A DNA stretch of 64,000 nt from Mycolicibacterium iranicum (GCF_002101705.1 NZ_LQPC01000047.1:1-64000), one strand, 5' to 3'. Positions 1-7,999 are shown, counted from the stretch's first letter. The notes: generated from the letters alone by a model not told the origin. Translations and numbers: made by a program.

Positions 1-74
1 GCCGCGATGGCCGCATCGAGCTCAGCATCAGCCATCCCGGCACACGACACCGAATCCGGCAGCCCTTCGAACAT
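1..74 (-). CDS. DUF222 / 13E12-repeat family protein, N-terminal fragment (runs off left edge)
   Basis: Only the first 24 codons are inside the window, read leftwards from an ATG at 74. The peptide begins MFEGLPDS and continues with a small acidic-alanine stretch (ADAELDAAIAA). This resembles the start of mycobacterial DUF222/HNH proteins of the REP13E12 family, which typically open with MFE and a D-A-A/E-L-x-A-A-I segment. These proteins are multicopy in mycobacteria and often mark rearrangement or phage-integration sites. The body of the gene, including any HNH nuclease motif, lies outside the window, so the family call rests on a short match. Confidence 0.45.
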   Translation of the reverse strand, partial: MFEGLPDSVSCAGMADAELDAAIA

Positions 75-140
75 ACATGCGACTTTACCGACCCCCACCG
101 ACAAGTTCGGCACCAAATCCGCAGCGGCAGTGAGGAAATA

Positions 141-290
141 GAGCTGGCCAACCTGGACGGCCAGGTGATCGGCATGAACACGGCCATCGCCACCGTCGGC
201 GGATCGGAGGCGGGCAACATCGGCATCGGGTTGGCCGTACCGATCGACCGTGCCGTCGAGGTGGCCAGAGAGATCATCCGGAACGGCTGA
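141..290 (+). pseudogene. Decayed trypsin-like (HtrA/DegP) serine protease, C-terminal remnant
   Basis: Codons 141-290 read ELANLDGQVIGMNTAIAT and then a Gly-Ile-rich stretch ending DRAVEVAREIIRNG-stop. This is the segment that directly follows the catalytic GNSGGP-L motif in HtrA/DegP-type trypsin-like proteases. The reading frame stays open upstream of 141, but the residues there do not resemble a protease, and the GNSGG motif with the catalytic serine is missing. No PDZ domain follows. I read it as the leftover end of a protease gene broken close to 140, next to the 13E12-type gene on the other strand. Confidence 0.55.
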
Positions 291-345
291 GCACACCGTA
301 GCGCCCAGGTCAGGCGTTTCCCGCACCCGCGATAGGCTTGGCCTC

Positions 346-1908
346 GTGTTTGAATCCCTGTCCGACCGGTTGACCGGTGCCCTCTCAGGCTTGCGGGGCA
401 AAGGCCGGCTGACTGATGCCGACATCGATGCCACCGCGCGTGAGATCCGACTTGCATTGCTCGAGGCCGACGTCTCGCTGCCTGTCGTCCGCGAATTCAT
501 CTCCCGCATCAAGGAGCGCGCCAAAGGCGCCGAGGTCTCCGCGGCGCTCAACCCCGCGCAGCAGGTCGTCAAGATCGTCAACGAGGAGCTCATCGGAATC
601 CTCGGTGGTCAGACGCGCCAGCTGTCGTTCGCCAGGAACCCACCGACGGTCATCATGCTGGCGGGTCTGCAAGGTTCGGGCAAGACGACTCTCGCCGGCA
701 AGCTGGCGAAATGGCTCAAAGGGCAGGGGCACACCCCGCTGCTGGTCGCCTGCGACCTGCAGCGTCCCGGTGCGGTCAACCAGCTGCAGATTGTCGGTGA
801 GCGCGCAGGCGTGCACGTCTTCGCCCCCCATGCGGGCACTGTCGAGGGCTCCGATGACACCGCACCCGGGGATCCGGTCGCCGTCGCCGCCGCCGGTCTG
901 GCCGAGGCCAGGTCCAAGCACTACGACGTGGTGATCGTCGACACTGCGGGCCGGCTCGGCATCGATCAGGAGCTGATGGCCCAGGCGGCGGCGATTCGTG
1001 ACGCCGTCAACCCGGACGAGGTGCTCTTCGTCCTCGACGCGATGATCGGTCAGGACGCCGTGACCACCGCGGATGCGTTCCGCGAAGGCGTCGGATTCAC
1101 CGGCGTCGTGCTGACCAAGCTGGACGGCGACGCGCGCGGTGGCGCCGCGCTGTCGGTCCGCGAGGTCACCGGCCAGCCCATCATGTTCGCGTCGGCGGGC
1201 GAGAAGCTCGAGGACTTCGACGTCTTCCACCCCGACCGCATGGCCAGCCGGATTCTCGGCATGGGCGACGTTTTGACCCTGATCGAGCAGGCCGAACAGG
1301 TCTTCGACGCCGAGCAGGCCGAGGCCACCGCCGCCAAGATCGGCAGCGGCGAGCTCACCCTCGAGGACTTCCTCGAACAGATGCTGGCCATCCGCAAGAT
1401 GGGCCCGATCGGCAATCTGCTCGGGATGCTGCCGGGGGCCGGCCAGATGAAGGATGCGTTGGCCGCTGTCGACGACAGCCAGCTCGACCGCGTGCAGGCG
1501 ATCATCCGGGGTATGACGCCGCAGGAGCGTGCGGACCCCAAGATCATCAACGCCTCGCGCCGGTTGCGCATCGCCAACGGCTCCGGAGTGACCGTCGCCG
1601 AGGTCAACCAGCTCGTCGACCGGTTCTTCGAAGCCCGCAAGATGATGTCGCAGATGGCCGGCCAGATGGGAATGCCGTTCGGCCGCAAGAACTCCCGCAA
1701 AGCCGGCAAGGGCAAGAACAAGCAGGCGGGCAAGAAGAAGGGCGGCAGGGGCCCGACACCGCCGAAGAACCGCAACCCGCTCGGCGCCGGAATGCCCGGG
1801 ATGCCGGCCGGGTTCCCGGATCTGTCCAACATGCCGAAGGGGCTCGACGAGTTGCCGCCCGGCCTCGCCGACATCGACTTGTCGAAGCTGAAGTTCCCCA
1901 AGAACTGA
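346..1908 (+). CDS. ffh: Signal recognition particle GTPase Ffh (SRP54)
   Basis: 520 aa. It binds signal sequences of nascent membrane and secreted proteins together with 4.5S RNA and docks with FtsY. The N-domain is followed by the G-domain with P-loop GLQGSGKTT, the DTAGRLG motif and TKLDGDARGGAAL, then a methionine-rich M-domain and a Lys/Gly/Pro-rich tail. The GTG at 346 is chosen because it gives MFESLSDRLTGAL, the conserved SRP54 start; the frame stays open 32 codons further upstream to 250 but that part has no family similarity. The stop overlaps the ATG of the next gene (TGATG), implying coupling. Confidence 0.97.
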   Translation: MFESLSDRLTGALSGLRGKGRLTDADIDATAREIRLALLEADVSLPVVREFISRIKERAKGAEVSAALNPAQQVVKIVNEELIGILGGQTRQLSFARNPPTVIMLAGLQGSGKTTLAGKLAKWLKGQGHTPLLVACDLQRPGAVNQLQIVGERAGVHVFAPHAGTVEGSDDTAPGDPVAVAAAGLAEARSKHYDVVIVDTAGRLGIDQELMAQAAAIRDAVNPDEVLFVLDAMIGQDAVTTADAFREGVGFTGVVLTKLDGDARGGAALSVREVTGQPIMFASAGEKLEDFDVFHPDRMASRILGMGDVLTLIEQAEQVFDAEQAEATAAKIGSGELTLEDFLEQMLAIRKMGPIGNLLGMLPGAGQMKDALAAVDDSQLDRVQAIIRGMTPQERADPKIINASRRLRIANGSGVTVAEVNQLVDRFFEARKMMSQMAGQMGMPFGRKNSRKAGKGKNKQAGKKKGGRGPTPPKNRNPLGAGMPGMPAGFPDLSNMPKGLDELPPGLADIDLSKLKFPKN

Positions 1909-2978
1909 TGCAGGCATTCCGCGTACGCGGTAGAGGACTGCCCCTCGACGAGCCGGTCGAGTGGTGGGTGGTCGACGGACGACTGTCCGCTGAACCGGTG
2001 GCCGACGCCGAGACGATCTTCGACGGCGGCTGGGTGCTTCCCGGCCTGGTCGACGCCCACTGCCACGTGGGGCTGGGCCCCGGCGGTGAGATTGAGCTCG
2101 ATGAGGCCGTCGCACAGGCCGAGACCGAGCGTGGCGTCGGTGCGCTGCTGCTGCGCGACGCCGGATCACCCACCGACACAAGGGTTTTCGACGATCGTCT
2201 GGACCTGCCGCGGATCGTCCGGGCGGGGCGGCATCTGGCCCGACCCAAGCGGTACCAGCGCGGGTTCGCCGCCGAGTTGGAGGATCAGTGGCAGCTGCCC
2301 GACGCGGTGGCACAGCAGGCCCGGTGGGGCGACGGCTGGGTGAAGCTGGTGGGGGACTGGATCGACCGGGACACCGGCGACCTGGCTCCGCTGTGGTCCG
2401 ACGACGTCCTGGAAGCGGCGATCGACGCCGCACACGCCAACGGTGCCCGCGTCACCGCCCACGTGTTCGGCGAGGACGCGTTGCCCGGGCTGATCAAGGC
2501 GGGAATCGACTGCATCGAGCACGGCACCGGGCTCACCGAGGACACCATCGACTTGATGGTCGAGTACGGCACGGCGCTGGTCCCCACGTTGATCAACATC
2601 GAGAACTTTCCCGACATCGCCGGTGCGGCGCATAAGTATCCGGACTATCAGAAGCACATGCGGGCCCTGTACCAATCCTGTTCTGCCAGAATCGGTGCCG
2701 CCCGCGAGGCCGGGGTGCCGATCTTCGCGGGCTCAGATGCAGGTAGTGCGGTGGCACACGGCCGTATCGCCGAGGAGGTCGACGCGCTGAAGGGGGTTGG
2801 GATGTCGCCGACCGAGGCGCTCGGTGCTGCCTGCTGGGACGCCCGCGAATGGTTGCGGAGGCCGGGCCTTGAGCACGGCGCGTCCGCCGACCTCGTGTGC
2901 TTCGCCGAGGACCCTCGCACGGGCGCTGCAGTGCTGGGCAATCCGACGATGGTGATCCTGCGCGGAGTCGTCTACTGA
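1908..2978 (+). CDS. Metal-dependent amidohydrolase family protein
   Basis: 356 aa, starting inside the ffh stop codon. An N-terminal beta-sandwich segment leads into the metal-binding HxH site (GLVDAHCHVG), followed later by a conserved His in AHVFGED, the CIEHGTGL segment and an AGSDAG motif carrying the catalytic Asp. It ends with the usual return to the beta-sandwich (ADLVCFAEDP). This order is typical of imidazolonepropionase/prolidase-like amidohydrolases. It corresponds by position to Rv2915c of M. tuberculosis. The substrate is unknown. Confidence 0.85.
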   Translation: MQAFRVRGRGLPLDEPVEWWVVDGRLSAEPVADAETIFDGGWVLPGLVDAHCHVGLGPGGEIELDEAVAQAETERGVGALLLRDAGSPTDTRVFDDRLDLPRIVRAGRHLARPKRYQRGFAAELEDQWQLPDAVAQQARWGDGWVKLVGDWIDRDTGDLAPLWSDDVLEAAIDAAHANGARVTAHVFGEDALPGLIKAGIDCIEHGTGLTEDTIDLMVEYGTALVPTLINIENFPDIAGAAHKYPDYQKHMRALYQSCSARIGAAREAGVPIFAGSDAGSAVAHGRIAEEVDALKGVGMSPTEALGAACWDAREWLRRPGLEHGASADLVCFAEDPRTGAAVLGNPTMVILRGVVY

Positions 2979-2979
2979 G

Positions 2980-3639
2980 ATGGCGCGTATCGTCGACCTG
3001 AGCCACCGGATCCGCGCCGGCCTCATCACGTACCCGGGCCTGCCCGCGCCTGTCATCACGCCGCACCTGACCCGTCGTGAATCTCGCGAGAAATACGCTC
3101 CGGGAACCGAATTCGCGATGGACATCATCACCATGGTCGGGAACACGGGTACCTACCTGGATTCGCCATTCCACCGGTACGCCGACGGGGCCGACCTCGC
3201 GGGCCTCGATCTCGCGACGCTGGTGGGCCTGCCCGCCGAGGTATTCCATCTCGAAGGTCAGCGCGCCGTCACCGCCACCCATGTCGCCGGCCGTGAGGTG
3301 CGCGGGTGCGCCGTGTTGCTACACACGGGATGGGACAGGCACTTCGGCACCGATGCGTACGGTTCGGGTGCGCCGTTCGTGACCGCGGAGGCGGCGCAGC
3401 ATCTGGCGGAGGCCGGCGCGGTCCTCGTCGGCATCGACTCGGTCAACATCGACGACACGGAGTCCGGCGGACATCGCCCGGTGCATACGCTCCTGCTCGG
3501 TGCCGGGGTGCACATCGTCGAGCACCTCACCAATCTCGGCGCGCTGCCCGAGAAGGGTGCGCGCTTTACCGCGGCACCTCCGGCGATCGAGAACTTCGGG
3601 ACGTTCCCGGTGCGCGCGTTCGCAGAAATCGCCAACTAG
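2980..3639 (+). CDS. Cyclase / kynurenine formamidase-like protein (PF04199 type) with altered metal site
   Basis: 219 aa, starting 1 nt after the amidohydrolase stop and probably co-transcribed with it. The N-terminus (IVDLSHRIRAGLITYPGLP), the GTYLDSPFHRY segment and the LLHTGWD segment follow the layout of the cyclase family, which includes bacterial arylformamidases and isatin hydrolases. The usual metal signature HxGTHxDxPxH appears here as NTGTYLDSPFH, so two of the expected histidines are Asn and Tyr while Asp and the last His remain. It may use a different metal geometry or have lost hydrolase activity. Confidence 0.75.
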   Translation: MARIVDLSHRIRAGLITYPGLPAPVITPHLTRRESREKYAPGTEFAMDIITMVGNTGTYLDSPFHRYADGADLAGLDLATLVGLPAEVFHLEGQRAVTATHVAGREVRGCAVLLHTGWDRHFGTDAYGSGAPFVTAEAAQHLAEAGAVLVGIDSVNIDDTESGGHRPVHTLLLGAGVHIVEHLTNLGALPEKGARFTAAPPAIENFGTFPVRAFAEIAN

Positions 3640-3703
3640 GCCGAATTGCGCGACGCCGAAGCGGTTCTCGGGCCCGCATTCCGCCGCTGCGTCACGCAAC
3701 TTC

Positions 3704-4540
3704 CTACGGTTGGCTGAATCCGTAGTTCAGCAGGTCGATTGCCTGCCCGTACAGATCGCCGCTGCCGTACATCTGAACCACGACCAGGCGCCGGTTACCG
3801 CGCTGCGCCGCGCCGACGTAGGTCTTGCGGGCGAGATTGGTGAAACCGGTCTTGCCCCCCAGGTCGCCGGGATACCGGCTCAGCAGCTCGTTCTGGTTCT
3901 GCAACGTCTTACCGGGGAAGGGTGCCGACGGTGACCGCATGATCTGGGCGATCAGCGGATACTTCAGCGCTGCGCGCATGATGACCGCCAGATCGTGTGG
4001 GGTCGTGACGGATTCCCACCCCGGACCGTCCAGTCCCGACGTCGATGACGCTTTGGTGCTGCGTGCACCGACGAGTGCGGCCTTGCGGTTCATCGCGGCG
4101 ACGGCGACCTGCTGGCCGCCGAGCATGTCGCCGAGCATGGTCGCGGCGTCGTTGCCCGACACCATCAGAATGGCGGCCACCAGTTGCGCGGTGGTGTAGG
4201 CCTGCCCGGGTTTGAGCCCGACACAAGAACATTCGATCCTGGTGTGGGACTCGTTGGCCCTGGCGAAGTTGTCCGGCCGAAGGTGGTCCAGCACGGTCAT
4301 CGCCAACAGAACTTTGATCGTGCTGGCGGGAGCGTAGGTGCCGAATGGATCCTTGCTGGCCAGTACGCGGCCGGTGTCCAGGTCGGCGACCAGCCACGCC
4401 TTCGCCGGACCATCTGGAAGGGGTTGGGCGGCAGCGGGTTCGACGGCGGGTTGGGCCCAACCGGCCGGTGCGACGGACACCGACGAGGCAGGGATGAGCG
4501 CTCCGAGGGCGAGCGCCAGCCCCGCGAGTTGTCTTCGCAC
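3704..4540 (-). CDS. D-alanyl-D-alanine carboxypeptidase (DacB2-like, class C low-MW PBP)
   Basis: 278 aa from a GTG at 4540. An N-terminal signal peptide (MRRQLAGLALALGALIPAS) is followed by the peptidase S11 core. Active-site motifs are SxxK in ASTIK, SxN in SGND, and KTG in GGKTGFTN. It trims the terminal D-Ala from peptidoglycan stem peptides outside the membrane. The Pro/Ala-rich linker after the signal peptide is typical of mycobacterial versions. It lies directly downstream of a paralogue (4610-5503) in the same orientation, so the pair looks like a tandem duplication of the single dacB2 gene known at this locus in M. tuberculosis. Confidence 0.9.
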   Translation of the reverse strand: MRRQLAGLALALGALIPASSVSVAPAGWAQPAVEPAAAQPLPDGPAKAWLVADLDTGRVLASKDPFGTYAPASTIKVLLAMTVLDHLRPDNFARANESHTRIECSCVGLKPGQAYTTAQLVAAILMVSGNDAATMLGDMLGGQQVAVAAMNRKAALVGARSTKASSTSGLDGPGWESVTTPHDLAVIMRAALKYPLIAQIMRSPSAPFPGKTLQNQNELLSRYPGDLGGKTGFTNLARKTYVGAAQRGNRRLVVVQMYGSGDLYGQAIDLLNYGFSQP

Positions 4541-4609
4541 AAATGGCGACGCTAATCGCGCCAGGACTCGACTTGCGCGCGATCAGATATCCATCCGGTC
4601 TCAGCCGGT

Positions 4610-5503
4610 TTAAAGCCTGCTGATCCCCGGATTCGGACCGAGCGCGAAACCCCAGTCCAGCAGCGCCGCGGCCTGATCCCAGTACGTCGGCCCGCCCTCT
4701 TTGACCAGCCCGTACATCAGCGCGACGACGAGATGTCTGCCGTTGCGCGATGCGCCTGCGACGAACGTCTTGCGCGCGAGGTCGGTATAGCCGGTCTTGC
4801 CTCCGAAGGCGCCGGGGTAGCGGTGCAGCAGCTCGTCCTGGTTCACCAGCACGGTGTCGCCGGTCTTGGTGGGGAACACGGCGGTGGGTTGCGCGGTGAT
4901 TTGCGCGAACACCGGATAGGCCATCGCGGCGCGGAAGATCACGGCGAGGTCGTGGGGCGTGGACCAGATGTCGATTCCGGGGCCGTCGATGCCCGAGGGT
5001 GAGCCGGCATTGGTGCCATAGGCGCCCACCATCGCGGCCTTGGCGTTCATTTTCGTCACGGCGGCCTCACGACCGCCCAGCATCGTCGCCAATGTGTTGG
5101 CGGCGTCGTTGCCCGACACCAGCAGCAGACCTTCGAGGAGCTGGCGGGTCGTGTAGGTGACGCCCGGGGCGACTCCCGCGCAGTTGCACTCGACCTTGGT
5201 GTCGGCCTCGTTCGCCACGATCGTCGCGTCCAGGGGCAACTCGTCGAGGGCCACCATCGCCAACAGGATCTTGATGGTGCTTGCCGGGGCGAAGTGGCCG
5301 TTCTCGTTCCGACCGGCCAGCACGGCGCCGGTGTCCATGTCGGCGAGGACCCACGCCTCGGCCGGTCCGTCGGGAACCGGCATCGAGCCGGCGGGCTGGG
5401 CGATCCCCGACATGGGTACGGCCGAAGCCTCCGGCGACGTGATCGCAGCGCCCCCGGCGGCCAGACACAGCGTGGCCGCGAAGGCCGCGAGAAGCCTTGT
5501 CAT
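4610..5503 (-). CDS. D-alanyl-D-alanine carboxypeptidase (second DacB2-like copy)
   Basis: 297 aa. The ATG at 5503 gives a signal peptide (MTRLLAAFAATLCLAAGGAA); the frame is open further upstream to 5779 but that extension has no signal peptide and overlaps the divergent SnoaL gene. Motifs: ASTIK (SxxK nucleophile), SGND (SxN) and GGKTGYTD (KTG). Around 40-50% of residues match the neighbouring copy at 3704-4540 by eye, including the EC.C-G motif (VECNCAG here, IECSCVG there) that may form a disulphide. Both are exported peptidoglycan carboxypeptidases. Confidence 0.9.
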   Translation of the reverse strand: MTRLLAAFAATLCLAAGGAAITSPEASAVPMSGIAQPAGSMPVPDGPAEAWVLADMDTGAVLAGRNENGHFAPASTIKILLAMVALDELPLDATIVANEADTKVECNCAGVAPGVTYTTRQLLEGLLLVSGNDAANTLATMLGGREAAVTKMNAKAAMVGAYGTNAGSPSGIDGPGIDIWSTPHDLAVIFRAAMAYPVFAQITAQPTAVFPTKTGDTVLVNQDELLHRYPGAFGGKTGYTDLARKTFVAGASRNGRHLVVALMYGLVKEGGPTYWDQAAALLDWGFALGPNPGISRL

Positions 5504-5560
5504 GGCGGCTGAGTCTAACTGCGCGTGATGCGGCGGGCGGATCGTGTTCAATCTAAAGCC

Positions 5561-5992
5561 ATGTTGAGCATCGAGGAGATCTCGGACCGGCTGGAGATCC
5601 AGCAACTGTTGATCGACTACTCCACGGCGATCGATCAACGTCGCTTCGACGACCTCGACGCGGTCTTCACCCCGGACGCCTACATCGACTACCGGGTGGC
5701 CGGCGGCATCGACGGCAGCTTCCCGGAGGTGAAGGCGTGGCTCAAAGAGGTGCTGCCCAACTGTCCCGCGTACTACCACCTGGTCGGCAACGCCGATGTA
5801 CGCATCTCGTACGGTCCGGAGGGGGACACCGCGACGTCGCGCGCGATCTGTTTCAACCCCATGGCAATGGGCGGTGACGGTGGCCAGATCTATTTCGTCG
5901 GCATCTGGTACGTCGACGAGTTCGTCCGTACCGATCAGGGCTGGCGGATGAGCAAGCGCGTCGAAGAGAAATGCTTCGACAAGATCGTGTGA
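5561..5992 (+). CDS. SnoaL/NTF2-like protein
   Basis: 143 aa, divergent from the dac pair. The N-terminal helix EISDRLEIQQLLIDYSTAID, the central FTPDAYIDYRVAGG strand and a C-terminal GWRMSKRVEEKC segment match the cone-shaped NTF2/SnoaL fold seen in nuclear transport factor 2, scytalone dehydratase and limonene-epoxide hydrolase relatives. It sits where Rv2910c lies in M. tuberculosis. ATG 5561 is chosen over the upstream ATG at 5525, which would add residues without similarity. Its function is unknown; it ends 4 nt before the convergent SnoaL gene. Confidence 0.8.
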   Translation: MLSIEEISDRLEIQQLLIDYSTAIDQRRFDDLDAVFTPDAYIDYRVAGGIDGSFPEVKAWLKEVLPNCPAYYHLVGNADVRISYGPEGDTATSRAICFNPMAMGGDGGQIYFVGIWYVDEFVRTDQGWRMSKRVEEKCFDKIV

Positions 5993-5996
5993 CCCG

Positions 5997-6488
5997 TCAC
6001 CGGGCGCCGCGCCGCGCGATCTTTGCCGCGGTGCGCTTCAGGCGGTCGGACAGATACAGCGAGAACGCCACGTTGAAGACGTCTTCGCGAAGCCGGGTCA
6101 ACGTCGAGCTGGTGATCAGCCAGCGCCCGTCGGTCTTCTCGTAGGTCTCGCGGTAATGCCCGTAGCCACGCAGGTTGAACCCGGGCGCCAGCCGCACCAC
6201 GTCTTCGAGGGCCCACACGCCCTGTGCGGTCGTCGGCGAGGTCAGCTCGATTTCGGGAGCGTGCACCTGGTGCACGGTGACGTTGCCGCGCAAGCTGCGG
6301 CGGGGGAACGCAACGAACTCATCAGCTCCGGTGATGACCTTGCCGCCGGCCTGCGAGGTGTCACTGTGGAAGCCTTCGCTGAACAACGACCGCCACGCGT
6401 CCCAGTCCTTGGTGTCCAGGAGCCGGCAGTAGCGCGCCTTGAGCTGCTTGATCGCCTCGATCTCCCGCAGCGCGGCCGCGTCGTCCAT
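5997..6488 (-). CDS. SnoaL/NTF2-like protein under the TTTACA-N14-TGTCAC motif
   Basis: 163 aa. Its N-terminal half (ALREIEAIKQLKARYCRLLDTKDWDAWRSLF, written in two parts: ALREIEAIKQLKARYCRL and LDTKDWDAWRSLF) and the GYGHYRETYEKTDGRWLI segment are typical of SnoaL_4-type NTF2-like proteins, often hydratases, isomerases or epoxide hydrolases in catabolic clusters. ATG 6488 is preferred because the frame upstream contains the regulatory motif at 6499-6524, which ends 10 nt before this ATG. That motif recurs through the catabolic island beyond 45 kb, so this gene probably belongs to the same regulon despite lying 37 kb away. Confidence 0.8.
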   Translation of the reverse strand: MDDAAALREIEAIKQLKARYCRLLDTKDWDAWRSLFSEGFHSDTSQAGGKVITGADEFVAFPRRSLRGNVTVHQVHAPEIELTSPTTAQGVWALEDVVRLAPGFNLRGYGHYRETYEKTDGRWLITSSTLTRLREDVFNVAFSLYLSDRLKRTAAKIARRGAR

Positions 6489-6498
6489 GCCTAGAAAG

Positions 6499-6524
6499 GT
6501 GACACTGCGGTGTCGTTTTGTAAA
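6499..6524 (-). promoter_or_regulatory. Putative TetR-type operator, site E (TTTACA-N14-TGTCAC)
   Basis: On the minus strand the sequence is TTTACA, 14 nt, TGTCAC, with AA following TTTACA and AG before TGTCAC. It is an imperfect dyad of a half-site like KTKACA. It sits 10 nt upstream of the SnoaL ATG at 6488. Spacing and half-sites are identical to those at 45480, 49179, 51339 and 58762. Confidence 0.75.
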
Positions 6525-6570
6525 GCGTCCGCGAGGTGGCCGGATGTGGGATTTCCACTGATGGGCGCAG

Positions 6571-6607
6571 GTCTGGCACAATGGGCGGCTGTCCGCGTAC
6601 GGCTTCC
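6571..6607 (+). promoter_or_regulatory. Promoter/leader element of rpsP operon, shared with rplS
   Basis: GTCTGGCACAAT followed by GGGCGGCTGTCC and an ACGGCT at 6600-6605. The same series occurs at 9781-9817 upstream of rplS with a one-base insertion. TGGCACAAT could be an extended -10 element. The position, about 110-145 nt before rpsP, leaves a leader of roughly 130 nt. Confidence 0.5.
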
Positions 6608-6714
6608 GCGAGGATGCGCCGTGCCCAGTCACACACGTAAGGCAAAACCGGATCCGGCATCCCGCCGCGATCGCTGAATTGCAGCGTGGCAATCACAGGA
6701 GAGATCGCTCAATC

Positions 6715-7197
6715 ATGGCTGTCAAGATCAAGCTCACCCGCCTCGGGAAGATCCGCAATCCGCAGTACCGCATCTCGGTCGCCGACTCGCGCCCCCGCCG
6801 CGACGGCCGCTCCATCGAGGTCATCGGCCGGTACCACCCGAAGGAAGAGCCGAGCCTCATCGAAATCGACTCCGAGCGCGCCCAGTACTGGCTCGGCGTC
6901 GGCGCTCAGCCCACCGAACCGGTTCTGCAGCTGCTGAAGATCACCGGCGATTGGCAGAAGTTCAAGGGTCTGCCCGGCGCAGAAGGCACCTTGAAGGTCA
7001 AGGAGCCCAAGCCCAGCAAGCTCGACCTGTTCAACGCTGCACTCGCCGATGCCGACGGCCCCTCGACCGAGGCCACCACGCCGAAGAAGAAGAAGGCTCC
7101 GGCCAAGAAGGACGAGCAGCCCACCGAGAGCACTGAAACTGCCGAGGCCACCGAGGCACCCGCCGAGGCCGCCGCCGAGACCCCGGCTGAAAGCTGA
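6715..7197 (+). CDS. rpsP: 30S ribosomal protein S16
   Basis: 160 aa. The first 80 residues (MAVKIKLTRLGKIRNPQYRI onward) are the S16 core of the small subunit body. The remaining half is a Lys-rich then Glu/Ala/Thr-rich low-complexity tail, a known actinobacterial extension. ATG 6715 has AGGAGAG at 6697-6703 as ribosome-binding site; the open frame upstream to 6679 is leader. First gene of rpsP-khpA-rimM-trmD. Confidence 0.97.
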   Translation: MAVKIKLTRLGKIRNPQYRISVADSRPRRDGRSIEVIGRYHPKEEPSLIEIDSERAQYWLGVGAQPTEPVLQLLKITGDWQKFKGLPGAEGTLKVKEPKPSKLDLFNAALADADGPSTEATTPKKKKAPAKKDEQPTESTETAEATEAPAEAAAETPAES

Positions 7198-7204
7198 GTC
7201 GGCA

Positions 7205-7447
7205 GTGAGCTCTGTCGTCGTCGACGCCGTCGAGCACCTCGTGCGCGGAATCGTCGACAACCCTGACGATGTGCGCGTCGACATGGTGACCAACCGCCGC
7301 GGCCGCACCGTCGAGGTCCATGTCCACCCTGATGATCTCGGCAAGGTCATCGGACGCGGCGGTCGCACGGCGACCGCGCTGCGCACGCTGGTGGCGGGCA
7401 TCGGCGGTCGCGGAATCCGCGTCGATGTGGTGGACACCGACCAGTAG
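7205..7447 (+). CDS. khpA: KH-domain RNA-binding protein (KhpA-like)
   Basis: 80 aa from GTG 7205, 7 nt after rpsP. It is a single KH domain with the GKVIGRGGRTATALRTL signature (GxxG loop GRGG) that clamps single-stranded RNA. The length is exactly that of M. tuberculosis Rv2908c. Proteins of this family act as a dimer or with KhpB as RNA chaperones and are almost always placed between rpsP and rimM. A longer overlapping frame starting at 7049 is not the gene start. Confidence 0.92.
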   Translation: MSSVVVDAVEHLVRGIVDNPDDVRVDMVTNRRGRTVEVHVHPDDLGKVIGRGGRTATALRTLVAGIGGRGIRVDVVDTDQ

Positions 7448-7468
7448 CGAACCGAAGGGCGCTGCCTG

Positions 7469-7987
7469 ATGGATTTGGTCGTGGGGCGCGTCATCAAGGC
7501 GCACGGCGTCACGGGTGAGATGGCCGTCGAGGTCCGCACCGACGATCCCGACGGCCGGTTCGCGCCGGGTGTAACTCTGCGGGGGCGCCCGGGCCGTGGT
7601 GGCGCCGAACGCGACTTTGTCATCGAATCCGTTCGTGCACACGGTGATCGGCTTCTGGTTCGGCTGGAGGGCGTCGGTGACCGCAATGCGGCCGATGCGC
7701 TGCGCGGCATCCTTTTTCTGGTCGATTCGGGCACTCTGCCACCCATCGACGATCCCGACGAGTTCTACGACCACCAGCTCGAAGGTATGACGGTCACGAC
7801 GACCGAGGGGCGCATCGTGGGCACGGTGGCCGAGGTATTGCACACGGCCGCAGGCGAATTGCTGGCGGTACGGGATGCAGACGGGGCCGAGGTGCTCGTC
7901 CCGTTCGTATCGGCGATCGTCGTGTCGGTGTCGCTTGCAGACCAGGCGGTCGTGATCGACCCGCCCGAGGGTCTGCTCGAACTCTGA
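7469..7987 (+). CDS. rimM: 16S rRNA-processing / 30S maturation protein RimM
   Basis: 172 aa. The N-terminal RimM beta-barrel (VVGRVIKAHGVTGEMAVEV) is followed by a PRC-barrel (EFYDHQLEGMTVTT... VLVPFVSAIV). RimM binds S19 and helps assemble the 30S head. Third gene of the rpsP operon, 21 nt after khpA and 12 nt before trmD. Confidence 0.95.
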   Translation: MDLVVGRVIKAHGVTGEMAVEVRTDDPDGRFAPGVTLRGRPGRGGAERDFVIESVRAHGDRLLVRLEGVGDRNAADALRGILFLVDSGTLPPIDDPDEFYDHQLEGMTVTTTEGRIVGTVAEVLHTAAGELLAVRDADGAEVLVPFVSAIVVSVSLADQAVVIDPPEGLLEL

Positions 7988-7999
7988 GGACGCGCAGCC

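Noticed and set aside
250..345. N-terminal extension of ffh to the ATG at 250
   Set aside because: It overlaps the protease remnant and shows no SRP54 similarity; GTG 346 gives the conserved MFESLSDR start.
385..2433. Long 682-codon open frame on the minus strand opposite ffh
   Set aside because: Its product is Arg/Pro/Gly-rich without family features and lies antisense to two certain genes; a by-product of high GC third positions.
5504..5779. N-terminal extension of the second carboxypeptidase
   Set aside because: It would bury the signal peptide and overlap the divergent SnoaL gene.
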